40,100 nt of DNA, taken from the NCBI GenBank assembly GCA_023395675.1, contig JAEWYL010000198.1, positions 1 through 40,100 on the forward strand, written 5' to 3'. Under the pieces are notes generated by a model. That model was not told the origin of the DNA. It worked only from the letters and a program-made list of their open reading frames with translations, and did no database searches. The number at the start of each line of letters is the position of its first letter. Positions within the stretch are counted from its first letter, which is position 1. Below are positions 16,820 to 25,560 of the stretch, in pieces. Origin of the DNA: Chloroflexota bacterium. GTDB lineage: Bacteria; Chloroflexota; Anaerolineae; Anaerolineales; UBA4823. The position numbers and the translations under genes are program-made.

Positions 16820-17042
16820 CAGATTTATCATCTTGGATCAACCACTTTTCTACCCGGCTGCGCCCTGTACGGGCGCTTCCGGGGAAATTACCGGGTGAGT
16901 GTAACCCAAAATGTACCATCAGATGCGTACGGGTAGGGATAGCCCGTCTGTACTACGAAGGTTTTATATTACATAATTGTCAGGTGAGGCGCAGGCTGTG
17001 TGCGGCCTGTGCGGCGAGACCGGCGCACACGCGAGAATACCC
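16820..17042. other. Intergenic spacer with hairpin
   Basis: This 223-base gap lies between the GT-fusion stop and the GH26 start, both on the minus strand. GTGTGCG (16998-17004) pairs with CGCACAC (17024-17030), just beyond the GT stop. An AT-rich stretch at 16961-16980 contains CTGACA on the minus strand, a fair -35, but I see no -10 at correct spacing. A promoter for the GH26-like gene probably lies here. A smaller hairpin (ACGGG/CCCGT) is near 16928-16951. Confidence 0.45.
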
Positions 17043-20000
17043 TCAGGGACGCTCGCCGGAGGCGGCGGCGCGGAATACCTTCACGTAGGCTTCCAGGGTG
17101 TTCTCGATGCGGAAGTGCTCGCGGGCGTAGGCCTGGATCTCCGGGCGGCGGGCCTCCCAGGCCTCCCGCTCCGCCACCAGCCGGTCCATGGCCTGCACCA
17201 GGGCGGCGCTGTTGCGCTGGCGCTCGCGCGGGATCATAGCGGAGATCGCCTCGCGGGTGAGGTTGATCGGCTCGCTGACCGGGTTCGGGGTGACGATGCC
17301 GCGCTCCCCCTGGCGGCCCACCAGCTCCCAGGCGCTGCCGCAGTCGCTGTGGATGAGGGGCGTCCCGGCCAGCAGGGCCTCGGTGGCCGCCAGGCTCCAG
17401 CCCTCGGAGAAGGAGTTGAGCACGAAAGCGTCGGCGGCGGAGAGCAGGCGCCCGATATCCTGGCGGAACTCCTGCAGCTCGATGCGCTCCCGGACCGGCA
17501 GGCGCGCCTGGTAGGCGCGCAGGCGGGCCAGGTAGTCGGGGCTGGCCGCGCCCCCGGCGCAGAGCAGGCGGGCCTGGGGCCTGCGCTTCGCCACTTCGGC
17601 GAAGGCGGAGAGGATGCCGAGCTGGTTCTTGGCGCCGTCGTAGCTCGCCAGGCACAGGAAGAGAAAATCCTCCGGGGCCAGGTCCAGGGCGTGCCGCGCC
17701 GCCTGTCTCTCCTCCAGCGCCAGGCGCCCGGCGTCAATCCCGTTCGGGACCACCGCCACCCAGGCGGGGTCCAGGGCGCGGTTCCACTTCAGGTAGTAGC
17801 GCCGGGTGTTCTCGCTGGTGGCCAGGGCGCGGGTGAAGAAGCGGCTGCGGCGGGCCTCGTTCTCCCAGGCCTCGCGGTCCAGCCAGATATAGGAGCTGTG
17901 GATGGTCTCGACCACCGGCAGCCCGAGGGCGGCCGCAGCCTGCAGGCTCTCCAGGCCGGCCCAGTGCGAGTTGACCACCTGGGGTTTCTCCCGCTGCAGG
18001 ATCTTCTGCAGCAGGGGCAGGTCTCCATCGGCGATATAGACCTGCACGCCGGCCTGGCGCAGGGCGCTGGCGGTCTCCCCGCCCCTGTGGACGCAGAGCA
18101 CGAAGGTCTCGGCGCCGCACTCGGGCAGGCGGCGGGCGAACTGGGCCACCAGCTCCTCCAGGCCGCCCTTGTCCAGGCTGTCCACCAGCAGGGCGGCCTT
18201 CAGCGGGGCCGGGGCGGCGGCCGCCGCGGGCTCCGCGGCCGGGGCGGGCGCCCAGGGCTGCGGGGCGCTGGCGGGGGGCGGCTGGATCCCGAAATCGGGG
18301 CGCGGGAGGGAGAACTCCTGGCCGGCCGCATCCGCCAGGCGCAGCAGGCGCTCCAGCACTCCGCCCGGCGTCCAGTCCGCCAGCCAGCGGTCGAGCAGGT
18401 CGGGGTCCATACCCGCCCGCAGGCCCTGGACGAAGAGCAGGGAGTCGTCGGGCGGGTCGAAGGCGAACTGGTACGGGGCGGGGAGGAAGGGGAAGCCGCG
18501 CGGGGCCAGCAGGGGGCGCCCGGCGGCATAGGCCAGGGCCAGCAGGCTGCGGTAGGCGTGCGCGGGGAAGGCCCCGGCGGCGGGCGGGAGCCAGAAGGCG
18601 TCGAAGCAGGCGTAGAGCGGGTAGGCCTCGCCAAAGGGGCGCGGGTCGAGGTAGACCGCGTTCTCCAGCCCGGCGGCCAGCTCGCGCCCGGTCTCCAGGC
18701 CGGCGGCTCCGGGAAGGTCGGCGAAGACGAAGAAAACGGCGGGGTTCTTCTCGATCACCTCCCGGGCGCGAGCCAGGTCCAGCGGCAGCCCGGACAGGTT
18801 CCAGTGCAGGCCGAGGACGGGGCGCTCGCCCGCCTGGGGGAACTCCCAGGTGTTCTTGCGGTGCTGGCGCGCCTTCCAGGCCTGGGGGTGGATCTCCACC
18901 CCGGCCCAGAGCTCCAGGCTGCGCTCCCCGGCTCCCTCCTGCCAGCAGAGCTGCCAGCTTTCCGCCAGGCGGCGGGCGTAGAGCTTCTCGCCCGCCCGCC
19001 CGGCCCCGGCCGTCACCCGCAGGGATTTGGCCCCGGCGGGCGGGCGGGCCTGGATATCCAGCGCCAGGGAGGCGGCTGCGGCGCGCACGCGCTCCGCTGC
19101 CTCGGGGGCCAGGCTCTCGTCCAGCGAAAGGGTCCAGCGCCTGCGGGAGAATTCCCGCCGCCCGGCCTCGTAGGCCATCAGGTTCTCGATGCGCCGCTGG
19201 TGGGCGGCGCGCTCGGCCTCCTGCGAGAGGATCTCGTGCGACATGGTGCGGCGGTGCACGCGGTAATAGTAGAGCGGTTCCGTGTTGCGCAGGTGCCGGA
19301 AGGGGCCGGCTTTCTGCAGCCGCAGCCAGAAATCGTAGTCCTCCAGGCCGCGCAGGTCGTCGGCGTAGCGCCCGCCCAGGGCGCCGGCCGCCTCCCGGCG
19401 GTACAGGAAGCAGGCGTTGATGTAGTTGTCGGCTTCAAAGCCCAGGGCGCGGGCGTCCTGGTACAGGCGCAGCACCTCGGGGCGCGCCGGGTCCTGGTTC
19501 TGCGGGCGGTGGGTCTCGTCCTGCAGGGGCTTTCCGGCCTCGTTGATCAGCGAGACGTCTGCGTACACCAGCACGGCCTCCGGGTGCTCCAGCAGAGCGC
19601 GCACCATGCGCTCGATGGCGGTGGGGCCGAGCAGGTTGTCGGAGGAGGACCAGGTGATAAATTCGCCCGAGGCGAAGGCGTGGGCGTGGGTCAGGGCGCG
19701 GGGCAGCTTCTGGTTGGGCTGGCGGTAAATGCGCACGCGCGGGTTGCGCGCCAGGCGGCGCAGGACCGGCTCGATCTCGTCGGTAGAGCCGTCATCCAGG
19801 ATGATCAGCTCGACGAAGGGGTACGAGCCGTACAGGACGCTGTGGGCGGCCCCTTCGAGCATATCGGCGTGGTTGTAGACCGGCAGGATGACCGAGACCA
19901 GAGGCCAGGGGAAGCGGTCCACCTGCCCGCCCAGCCCGGCTTCCACGCCGCCCAGGGCGGCGGGGGCCGACAGGGCCGGGATCTGAGGCTTTTCCGGCCG

Positions 20001-21065
20001 GAGCAGGTCGCGGGCCTCGCGCGCCGCGGCCCGCAGGCGGGCGGGCCGGAAGTCGCGCAGCGAGCCCAGCGCCAGGCGGAAGAAGCGCTCCCGCCGGCTC
20101 CCCTCCGGGACCAGACGGCGGCGCAGGCGCAGCAGGGACTGCAGGAAGGCCCAGCCGTTGCTCTCGTAGATCCAGCGCAGCTCGGCGCTCTTGGCGTTGA
20201 GCTGCTCCTCCACGAGCTGCAGGTTGTGCTCCCGGTCGGCGATCACGTCGTTGAGCCACAGCACGCTGTCCAGGCTGCCGCGCAGGTGCTCGGGCAGCAG
20301 CTCCTCCCGCGGGCGGTGCGGGATCCAGCGCCGCCCCCATTTCTCCTCGAATTTCGCCAGGTTGCGGCGGAACAGGTCCCAGTAATCGGCGCGCGCCAGT
20401 TTGGAGAAGCTGGCGCTGCCCCAGTGGTGGACGAAAACGTCCTCCACGCACAGGATGCGGTAGCCCGCCTCCCGCAGGCGCAGGGCGTAGTCGTCGTCCT
20501 CGAACATTCCGGCGCCGAAGCGCTCGTCCAGGGGGCCGACCTGCTCGAAGACCTCGCGCCGCAGGGCCGCGCACTGCAGGGGGAGCATGGCGATCTCGAA
20601 GGCCTCCCCGGCGTGGGCGCGGGTATATTCCGCTGCAAAGCGCTCCATCTCCTCCAGGTCCTCGTAACCGGCGCGGATGCGGGTCTCGTTGGCGGATGAA
20701 TTGGTGACCGGGCCGGCCATGCCCACCGTGGGGTCCTCCAGGCGGCGCAGGAGGCCGGGCAGCCAGCCGGGGGTGACCACAATATCGTTGTTGAGGAAGA
20801 CCAGATACTCTCCCTGCGCCTCAGCCGCCCCCAGGTTGTTGCCGCGGGCGAAACCCAGGTTGGTGCGGTTGAGCAGGACCCGGACGTTGAGGCGCTCCTG
20901 GGCGTAGGCGCGCAGAAACTGCGGGGTCTCGTCCTGGGAGGCGTTGTCCACCAGGATGACCTCGTAGGAGAGTTCCCCGCTGTGCCGTTCGATGGACTCC
21001 AGGCACAGGCGGGTGTATTCCAGGTTGTTGTAGGTGAGGATGATGAGGCTGGCGGAATAGGTCAT
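17043..21065 (-). CDS. Giant three-glycosyltransferase fusion (GT2-GT2-GT4)
   Basis: The 1340-aa protein combines several modules. GT2-A covers residues about 5-250: rhamnosyltransferase-like, ILTYNN, NND at 92-94, and GAGMFEDDDYALR. A charged helical linker (270-318) ends SNGWAFLQSLLRLRRRL. GT2-B covers about 388-610: VILPVYNHAD, DDGSTDE 424-430, SSSDN 473-477 and EDYDFW 575-580. A poorly recognisable stretch (680-915) looks like a decayed GT-B half, and an Ala/Pro linker covers 920-955. A C-terminal GT4 covers 956-1335, with EX7E at Glu1221/Glu1229. No signal peptide is seen, so it is cytoplasmic. The start is placed at ATG 21065; the frame opens at a TTG eight codons upstream. Lying just after the dTDP-rhamnose genes, it is a good candidate for polymerising rhamnose-containing repeats, but this is inferred. 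Confidence 0.88.
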   Translation of the reverse strand: MTYSASLIILTYNNLEYTRLCLESIERHSGELSYEVILVDNASQDETPQFLRAYAQERLNVRVLLNRTNLGFARGNNLGAAEAQGEYLVFLNNDIVVTPGWLPGLLRRLEDPTVGMAGPVTNSSANETRIRAGYEDLEEMERFAAEYTRAHAGEAFEIAMLPLQCAALRREVFEQVGPLDERFGAGMFEDDDYALRLREAGYRILCVEDVFVHHWGSASFSKLARADYWDLFRRNLAKFEEKWGRRWIPHRPREELLPEHLRGSLDSVLWLNDVIADREHNLQLVEEQLNAKSAELRWIYESNGWAFLQSLLRLRRRLVPEGSRRERFFRLALGSLRDFRPARLRAAAREARDLLRPEKPQIPALSAPAALGGVEAGLGGQVDRFPWPLVSVILPVYNHADMLEGAAHSVLYGSYPFVELIILDDGSTDEIEPVLRRLARNPRVRIYRQPNQKLPRALTHAHAFASGEFITWSSSDNLLGPTAIERMVRALLEHPEAVLVYADVSLINEAGKPLQDETHRPQNQDPARPEVLRLYQDARALGFEADNYINACFLYRREAAGALGGRYADDLRGLEDYDFWLRLQKAGPFRHLRNTEPLYYYRVHRRTMSHEILSQEAERAAHQRRIENLMAYEAGRREFSRRRWTLSLDESLAPEAAERVRAAAASLALDIQARPPAGAKSLRVTAGAGRAGEKLYARRLAESWQLCWQEGAGERSLELWAGVEIHPQAWKARQHRKNTWEFPQAGERPVLGLHWNLSGLPLDLARAREVIEKNPAVFFVFADLPGAAGLETGRELAAGLENAVYLDPRPFGEAYPLYACFDAFWLPPAAGAFPAHAYRSLLALAYAAGRPLLAPRGFPFLPAPYQFAFDPPDDSLLFVQGLRAGMDPDLLDRWLADWTPGGVLERLLRLADAAGQEFSLPRPDFGIQPPPASAPQPWAPAPAAEPAAAAAPAPLKAALLVDSLDKGGLEELVAQFARRLPECGAETFVLCVHRGGETASALRQAGVQVYIADGDLPLLQKILQREKPQVVNSHWAGLESLQAAAALGLPVVETIHSSYIWLDREAWENEARRSRFFTRALATSENTRRYYLKWNRALDPAWVAVVPNGIDAGRLALEERQAARHALDLAPEDFLFLCLASYDGAKNQLGILSAFAEVAKRRPQARLLCAGGAASPDYLARLRAYQARLPVRERIELQEFRQDIGRLLSAADAFVLNSFSEGWSLAATEALLAGTPLIHSDCGSAWELVGRQGERGIVTPNPVSEPINLTREAISAMIPRERQRNSAALVQAMDRLVAEREAWEARRPEIQAYAREHFRIENTLEAYVKVFRAAASGERP

Positions 21066-21320
21066 GGATAAAAACAATGTCTGCTGCAATCGGGCATGGT
21101 GCGAGGCACTTTTTATCCTCTCCCCGCCCGGCGGCAGGCGAGAGGCGGATGCCGGGTTGCAGCCCGGTCAGGCGAAGAAGTGCCTTGCACCTGAGTCAGC
21201 GATACCAGGCCAGGTGCAAGGCGCTGCTCTGCCCGGGCGGCACGGTTTCAAAGCAGGGAGCGCTTTGCCTGCTCTGAGGCGAGACTGCGGTGCAAGCGCC
21301 TCGCACCATACGCCGGACGA
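21066..21320. repeat. Structured intergenic region with four alternating repeat arms
   Basis: Four copies of a GGTGCRAGGCRCT motif alternate in direction: 21098-21111 (+), 21178-21191 (-), 21213-21225 (+) and 21295-21307 (-). Copies 1 and 2 pair with one mismatch, and copies 3 and 4 likewise, making two successive long hairpins. Smaller palindromes are nested inside: CCTCTC/GAGAGG near 21116-21154, CCGGG/CCCGG near 21152-21167 and AGCAGG/CCTGCT near 21252-21273. No open frame fits. It resembles a REP/BIME-like element or a structured leader before the giant GT gene. Confidence 0.7.
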
Positions 21321-22667
21321 TTACAGCCTGCGGCGCAGGGCGCGCAGGCGCTCCAGCAGGGCCCAGCCGCGGCTGCGGCGCACCCCGTCCAGCTCGGCGC
21401 TGATCTGAGAGCGCGCCGCTTCGCTTTCGGCGAGGCGCTGCTGCGCGGCCCCCAGCTCGGCCTCCCGGCTCTCCAGCCAGGCGCTCACCTGGGAGGCGAC
21501 GGAGAGCAGGATGCGCTCCCCCGGCCCGGCCTGCAGGGGTCCGGTCTGCAGGCGGGGGGCTGCCGGGTCCAGCAGGCTTTCGTACAGCCGCCGCCACTGC
21601 CCCGCGTGTTCGGAGAGCAGCCAGTCCCGGCGCACGCTCTCCATGGCAGCCCGGCCCATGCGGAGGCGCAGCTCAGGGTCGTCCACCAGGCGGGTCAGGC
21701 AGGCGAGCCATTCGTCCGGGGTGGAGGCGAGAAAGCCGTTCTCGCCGTGGCAGACTGCGCCCTCATAGGGCGCGGTGCGCCCGTAGACGCCGGGCAGGCC
21801 CAGTGCGCTGTACTCGAAGAATTTCACCGCGCTTTTGCAGCGGTTGAAAGCGCTGTCCTCCAGCGGGGCAAGGCAGAGATGGCAGTCCTGCGCGGAGAAG
21901 TAGCGCACAAATTCGGGGTAGCTGCGGAGCTGCAGGTCGGTCCAGCCCACCTGCGGGTGAGCGCGCAGCCCTGCGGGCGGGGGCCCGCCCCAAAAATGCA
22001 GGCGCAGCCGCTCGCCGCAGCGCGCTAGCAGCGCCGCCAGCGCCGGGGAGACCGCCTCCAGGTCCGGCGCGTGGGTGGTCGAGCCCATGTAGCCCAGGAT
22101 CAGGGGTTCGCCCGCTCCGGGCTGGGCGCGCGGCGCCAGGCGCCAGTGGCGGTCGTCCAGGTAGTTGGGCAGCAGGTGGATGCGGGGGTTGAGGGGCTGC
22201 AGCGCCTCCGCCAGGGCCGGGGTGGTGACGGTGACCGCGTCGGCCTCCAGCAGGGCCTGCAGCATGGGCAGCAGGGCCGGGGTGTAGTAGTGGATGGGCC
22301 GATCGGGGTGGTCTTCGGGCAGGTCCAGGAGCAGGTCGTCGGTCTCGTAGACCAGCGGCTTGCCGCCCGCCCGCGCCCGCCGCACCACCTCGGTATACAC
22401 GCCGTACCAGCGCGGGAAATCCCGCTGGATCACGACGAGATCGGCCTCCTCCACGCGCTCGGGGTAAAAATCGGCCTCGTCGTTCCCGCGCAGCAGCTCC
22501 ACCCCGGCAAAATGCAGCGGGTCCACCAGGCGCAGGGTGGTGAGGGCGTGCTCCCAGGGGTAGGCGGTGAAAGCCGCCACCCGCAGCGGCCTGCCGGGCC
22601 GGGAAAGCGCCTCGTTCACGGCGGGCGCCTCTTCGGCCTGCGCGCCGCGGCCGGTTCCGGGCCCCAT
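21321..22667 (-). CDS. GT4-like glycosyltransferase with coiled tail
   Basis: This 448-aa GT-B-like protein has an N-terminal half with LVVIQRDFPRWYG (77-89) and YETDDLLLDLP (107-117), the pattern of a family that often reads 'VIQRe...YEiDDllfd'. A donor-binding half follows, with LGYMGSTTHAPDLE (191-204) and KFFEYSALGLPGVY (282-295). The tail is a predicted coiled coil (395-430) ending SRGWALLERLRALRRRL (432-448), nearly the same as the linker after GT2-A in the giant GT. The ATG is one base after the rfbD stop, so it is coupled to the dTDP-rhamnose genes and a rhamnosyltransferase role is plausible but unproven. It precedes the structured 255-base spacer. Confidence 0.8.
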   Translation of the reverse strand: MGPGTGRGAQAEEAPAVNEALSRPGRPLRVAAFTAYPWEHALTTLRLVDPLHFAGVELLRGNDEADFYPERVEEADLVVIQRDFPRWYGVYTEVVRRARAGGKPLVYETDDLLLDLPEDHPDRPIHYYTPALLPMLQALLEADAVTVTTPALAEALQPLNPRIHLLPNYLDDRHWRLAPRAQPGAGEPLILGYMGSTTHAPDLEAVSPALAALLARCGERLRLHFWGGPPPAGLRAHPQVGWTDLQLRSYPEFVRYFSAQDCHLCLAPLEDSAFNRCKSAVKFFEYSALGLPGVYGRTAPYEGAVCHGENGFLASTPDEWLACLTRLVDDPELRLRMGRAAMESVRRDWLLSEHAGQWRRLYESLLDPAAPRLQTGPLQAGPGERILLSVASQVSAWLESREAELGAAQQRLAESEAARSQISAELDGVRRSRGWALLERLRALRRRL

Positions 22668-22668
22668 C

Positions 22669-23556
22669 TCAGGCCTGGCTTTCCATGGCCAGGCGCAGCG
22701 CCTCCTGCCAGGGGGGCAGGCGCAGGCCGAAGGTGGACGCGAAGCGGGAGCAGTCCAGGGCGGAATAGAGCGGGCGCGCGGCGGGGGTGGGGAAATCCGC
22801 CGTGAGGGCCGGGCCCAGCTCGCGGGCAGCCTGCTCCTCTTTACGCGGGTCCAGCTCGAGCACGGCCCGGGCCCACTCCAGGCGGCTGGCGCAGCCCCCG
22901 CCCGCCAGGTGGTACAGCCCGGCGCGCTCCCGCACCCAGGCGGCTGGGTCGCTCCCGGCCCGGGCGAGAAGCAGGGCGGTGATCTCCGCCAGCATGCGCG
23001 CCCAGGTGGGGTTGCCGGTCTGGTCTGCCACCACCTTCAGGCTGGGGTTGCTGCGCGCCCAGCCCAGTACCTTGGTGACGAAGCTGTCGCGCCGCAGACT
23101 GTAGACCCAACTGGTGCGGAAGATCCAGTACGCGCCGCCGGCCGCCTGCACGGCGCGCTCGCCCTCCAGCTTGCTCGCCCCGTACACCCCCAGGGGGTTG
23201 GGCGCGTCCGTCTCCACGTAGGGCGAGCCTTTGGCGCCGTCGAAGACGTAATCGGTGGAAAAATGCACCAGCGCCGCGCCCAGCTCTGCAGCCGTCTCCG
23301 CCAGCACGCCCGGGGCGCGCCCGTTGATGGCGAAAGCCAGCTCGCGCTCGCTCTCGGCCCGGTCCACGGCCGTATAGGCGGTGGCGTTGAGGATCACCTG
23401 CGGGCGGGCGGCGAGCAGGGCCGGGCGGACCCCCTCCGGGCGCGAGAGGTCGATCTCCGGGTAATCCAGCGCGGTGATTTCACCCAGGGGGGCCAGGCAG
23501 CGCTGCAGTTCCCAGCCGAGCTGGCCGTTTTTTCCGAGCAGAAAAATGCGCATCAT
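22669..23556 (-). CDS. rfbD: dTDP-4-dehydrorhamnose reductase
   Basis: This is the last enzyme of dTDP-L-rhamnose synthesis, reducing dTDP-4-keto-L-rhamnose with NAD(P)H. The 295-aa extended-SDR protein has GKNGQLGWEL at the N-terminal Rossmann turn, STDYVFDG around residue 102 and the catalytic YGASKLEGE (Tyr-x3-Lys), all diagnostic of RmlD. I chose ATG 23556 (MMRIFLLG) because the family starts just before the first strand. A GTG at 23574 would overlap the rfbA stop as GTGA, like other junctions here, and is also possible. It is followed within one base by a GT gene. Confidence 0.93.
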   Translation of the reverse strand: MMRIFLLGKNGQLGWELQRCLAPLGEITALDYPEIDLSRPEGVRPALLAARPQVILNATAYTAVDRAESERELAFAINGRAPGVLAETAAELGAALVHFSTDYVFDGAKGSPYVETDAPNPLGVYGASKLEGERAVQAAGGAYWIFRTSWVYSLRRDSFVTKVLGWARSNPSLKVVADQTGNPTWARMLAEITALLLARAGSDPAAWVRERAGLYHLAGGGCASRLEWARAVLELDPRKEEQAARELGPALTADFPTPAARPLYSALDCSRFASTFGLRLPPWQEALRLAMESQA

Positions 23557-23570
23557 GGGGCGATTATAGT

Positions 23571-24458
23571 TCACACCTTGTGAAATGGGAGATCCTCCTC
23601 CAGCAGGCGCAGCAGGTACTCGCCGTACTGGTTGGATTTCATCTCCTCCGCCTGGCGGCGCAGCTCCTCCGGCCCGGTGTAGCCCATGCGGAAGGCGATC
23701 TCCTCCGGGCAGGAGATCATCATCCCCTGCCGCTCCTCCACCGCCTGCACGAAATTGGCCGCCTGGAGCAGGGATTCGTGCGTCCCAGCGTCCAGCCAGG
23801 CCACCCCGCGCCCCATGGCCTCCACGCGCAGCTCGCCCGCCTGCAGGTAGATATTGTTCAGGTCGGTGATCTCCAGCTCCCCGCGGCTGGAGGGCTGCAG
23901 GTTGGCGGCGTAGTCCACCACCCGCCGGTCGTAGAAGTACAGGCCGGGGACGGCGTACTGGGAGCGCGGTTTCTGCGGCTTCTCCTCGATGCTCAGCGCC
24001 AGCCCGTTTTCATCGAATTCCACCACCCCGTAGCGCTCGGGGTCGCGCACCGGGTAAGCGAAGATCAGGGCTCCGTGGGTGAGTTGGGCGGCGGCGCGCA
24101 GCCGGGCGGGCAGGCCCTGCCCGAAGAAGATGTTATCGCCCAGGATCAGGCAGCTTGGCTCGCCCTGGATGAACTCGGGCCGGATGCGGAAGGCGTCCGC
24201 CAGGCCGCGCGGCTCGTCCTGCTCGGCGTAGCTGATCTGCAGCCCCCACTGGCAGCCGTCGCGCAGCAGCATTTTGAAGCCGGGCAGGCTCTCGGGGGCG
24301 CTGATGACCAGGATCTCGCGGATGCCCGCCAGCATGAGCATGGACAGGGGGTAGTAGATCATGGGCTTGTCGTAGACGGGGAGCAGCTGCTTGCTCACAC
24401 CCAGGGTGAGGGGGAAGAGGCGCGTGCCGCGCCCGCCTGCCAGGATGATGCCTTTCAT
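23571..24458 (-). CDS. rfbA: Glucose-1-phosphate thymidylyltransferase
   Basis: This enzyme makes dTDP-glucose from dTTP and glucose-1-phosphate, the entry step of the dTDP-rhamnose pathway. The 295-aa protein has the nucleotidyltransferase signature GGRGTRLFPLT (8-18), KQLLPVYDKPMIYYPLS, LGDNIFFG and EEKPQKPRS, all classic RmlA features at normal length. The ATG at 24458 overlaps the rfbB stop as ATGA and has a GAGGAG-type ribosome binding site inside the end of rfbB. The upstream frame extension is a shadow. Confidence 0.95.
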   Translation of the reverse strand: MKGIILAGGRGTRLFPLTLGVSKQLLPVYDKPMIYYPLSMLMLAGIREILVISAPESLPGFKMLLRDGCQWGLQISYAEQDEPRGLADAFRIRPEFIQGEPSCLILGDNIFFGQGLPARLRAAAQLTHGALIFAYPVRDPERYGVVEFDENGLALSIEEKPQKPRSQYAVPGLYFYDRRVVDYAANLQPSSRGELEITDLNNIYLQAGELRVEAMGRGVAWLDAGTHESLLQAANFVQAVEERQGMMISCPEEIAFRMGYTGPEELRRQAEEMKSNQYGEYLLRLLEEDLPFHKV

Positions 24459-25540
24459 TTTGCCTCTCCTCGCGCCGCGTAGTTGCGCTCCAGCCACTGG
24501 TGATAGTCCTGCTTCTCTAGGACAGCCTCCACCCAGTCGCTGTGGGACAGGTACCAGTCCACCGTCTCCGCCAGCCCGGAGGCCAGGTCGTGTCTCGGCT
24601 GCCAGCCCAGCTCGCGGCGGATTTTGGTGATGTCCATAGCATAGCGCCGGTCGTGCCCCGGACGGTCGGTCACGAAGCGGATCAGCCCGGCGTGCGGCGC
24701 GTGGGGGGAAGCGGGCAGCCGCCGGTCCAGGATCTCGCACAGGGTGCGCACCACCTCAATATTGGGGGGCTGGTTGCCGCCCCCCACCACGTAGGTCTCC
24801 CCCGGCTTCCCTTCCCGCACGGCCAGGCGGATGGCCTCGCAGTGGTCCTCGACGTAGAGCCAGTCGCGGATCTGCATCCCGTCGCCGTAGACGGGCAGGG
24901 GCCGCCCCTCCAGGGCGTTCAGGATCATCAGCGGGATGAGCTTCTCGGGGAACATGTACGGGCCGTAATTGTTGGAGCAGTTGGTGATGGTGAACGGCAG
25001 CCCGTAAGTCTGCCCGTAGGCGCGCACCATGTGGTCGCTGGAGGCCTTGCTGGCCGCGTAGGGGGAGTTGGGGGCGTAGGGGGTGGTCTCCGAGAAGGCG
25101 GGGTCGTCCGGGCCCAGCGTGCCGAAGACCTCGTCCGTGGAGACGTGGTGGAAGCGCAGCGCCTCCCGGGGGTGGAGGCCCTCCTCCAGCCAGACCCGGC
25201 GCGCGGCCTCCAGCAGGGTGTAGGTGCCGACCACGTTGGCCTGGATAAAGGGCTCGGGGTCCAGGATCGAGCGGTCCACGTGCGTCTCGGCGGCGAAATG
25301 CACGATGCTGTCCACCGCGTGCTCGCGCAGCAGCCGCTCCACCAGGGCCCGGTCGCGGATATCCCCGTGGACGAAGCTGTGCCGCCCGGGGTCCGGCAGC
25401 TCTCTGAGGTTTTCCAGGCTGCCGGCATACGAGAGAGCGTCCAGGTTGATCACCTGGGCCTGCGGCTCAGCCTGCAGGATATAGCGGACAAAGTTGGAGC
25501 CGATAAAACCGGCTCCACCCGTGACGAGGATTTTCTGCAT
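24455..25540 (-). CDS. rfbB: dTDP-glucose 4,6-dehydratase
   Basis: This enzyme converts dTDP-glucose to dTDP-4-keto-6-deoxyglucose using tightly bound NAD. The 361-aa extended SDR has GGAGFIGSNFVRY (8-20), FAAETHVDRSI, STDEVFG (Thr-Asp-Glu catalytic triad) and YAASKASSDH (Tyr-x3-Lys). NNYGPYMFPEKLIP follows, as in RmlB. The start at ATG 25540 has AGGAG eight bases upstream. It lies between rfbC and rfbA in one operon. Confidence 0.96.
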   Translation of the reverse strand: MQKILVTGGAGFIGSNFVRYILQAEPQAQVINLDALSYAGSLENLRELPDPGRHSFVHGDIRDRALVERLLREHAVDSIVHFAAETHVDRSILDPEPFIQANVVGTYTLLEAARRVWLEEGLHPREALRFHHVSTDEVFGTLGPDDPAFSETTPYAPNSPYAASKASSDHMVRAYGQTYGLPFTITNCSNNYGPYMFPEKLIPLMILNALEGRPLPVYGDGMQIRDWLYVEDHCEAIRLAVREGKPGETYVVGGGNQPPNIEVVRTLCEILDRRLPASPHAPHAGLIRFVTDRPGHDRRYAMDITKIRRELGWQPRHDLASGLAETVDWYLSHSDWVEAVLEKQDYHQWLERNYAARGEAK

Positions 25541-25560
25541 GGCGGCTCCTATTGGGGATC

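Noticed and set aside
17001..17042. Similarity between sequence after the giant GT stop and the spacer before its start (both contain GGCGAGAC near GGYGCA)
   Set aside because: Only an 8-base core matches, which is too short to claim flanking direct repeats or an insertion site.
16977..20699. 1240-aa plus-strand open frame opposite the giant GT
   Set aside because: It is rich in Gly/Gln/Val/Arg without motifs, as expected of the complement of a GC-rich gene. The minus strand has three clear GT domains.
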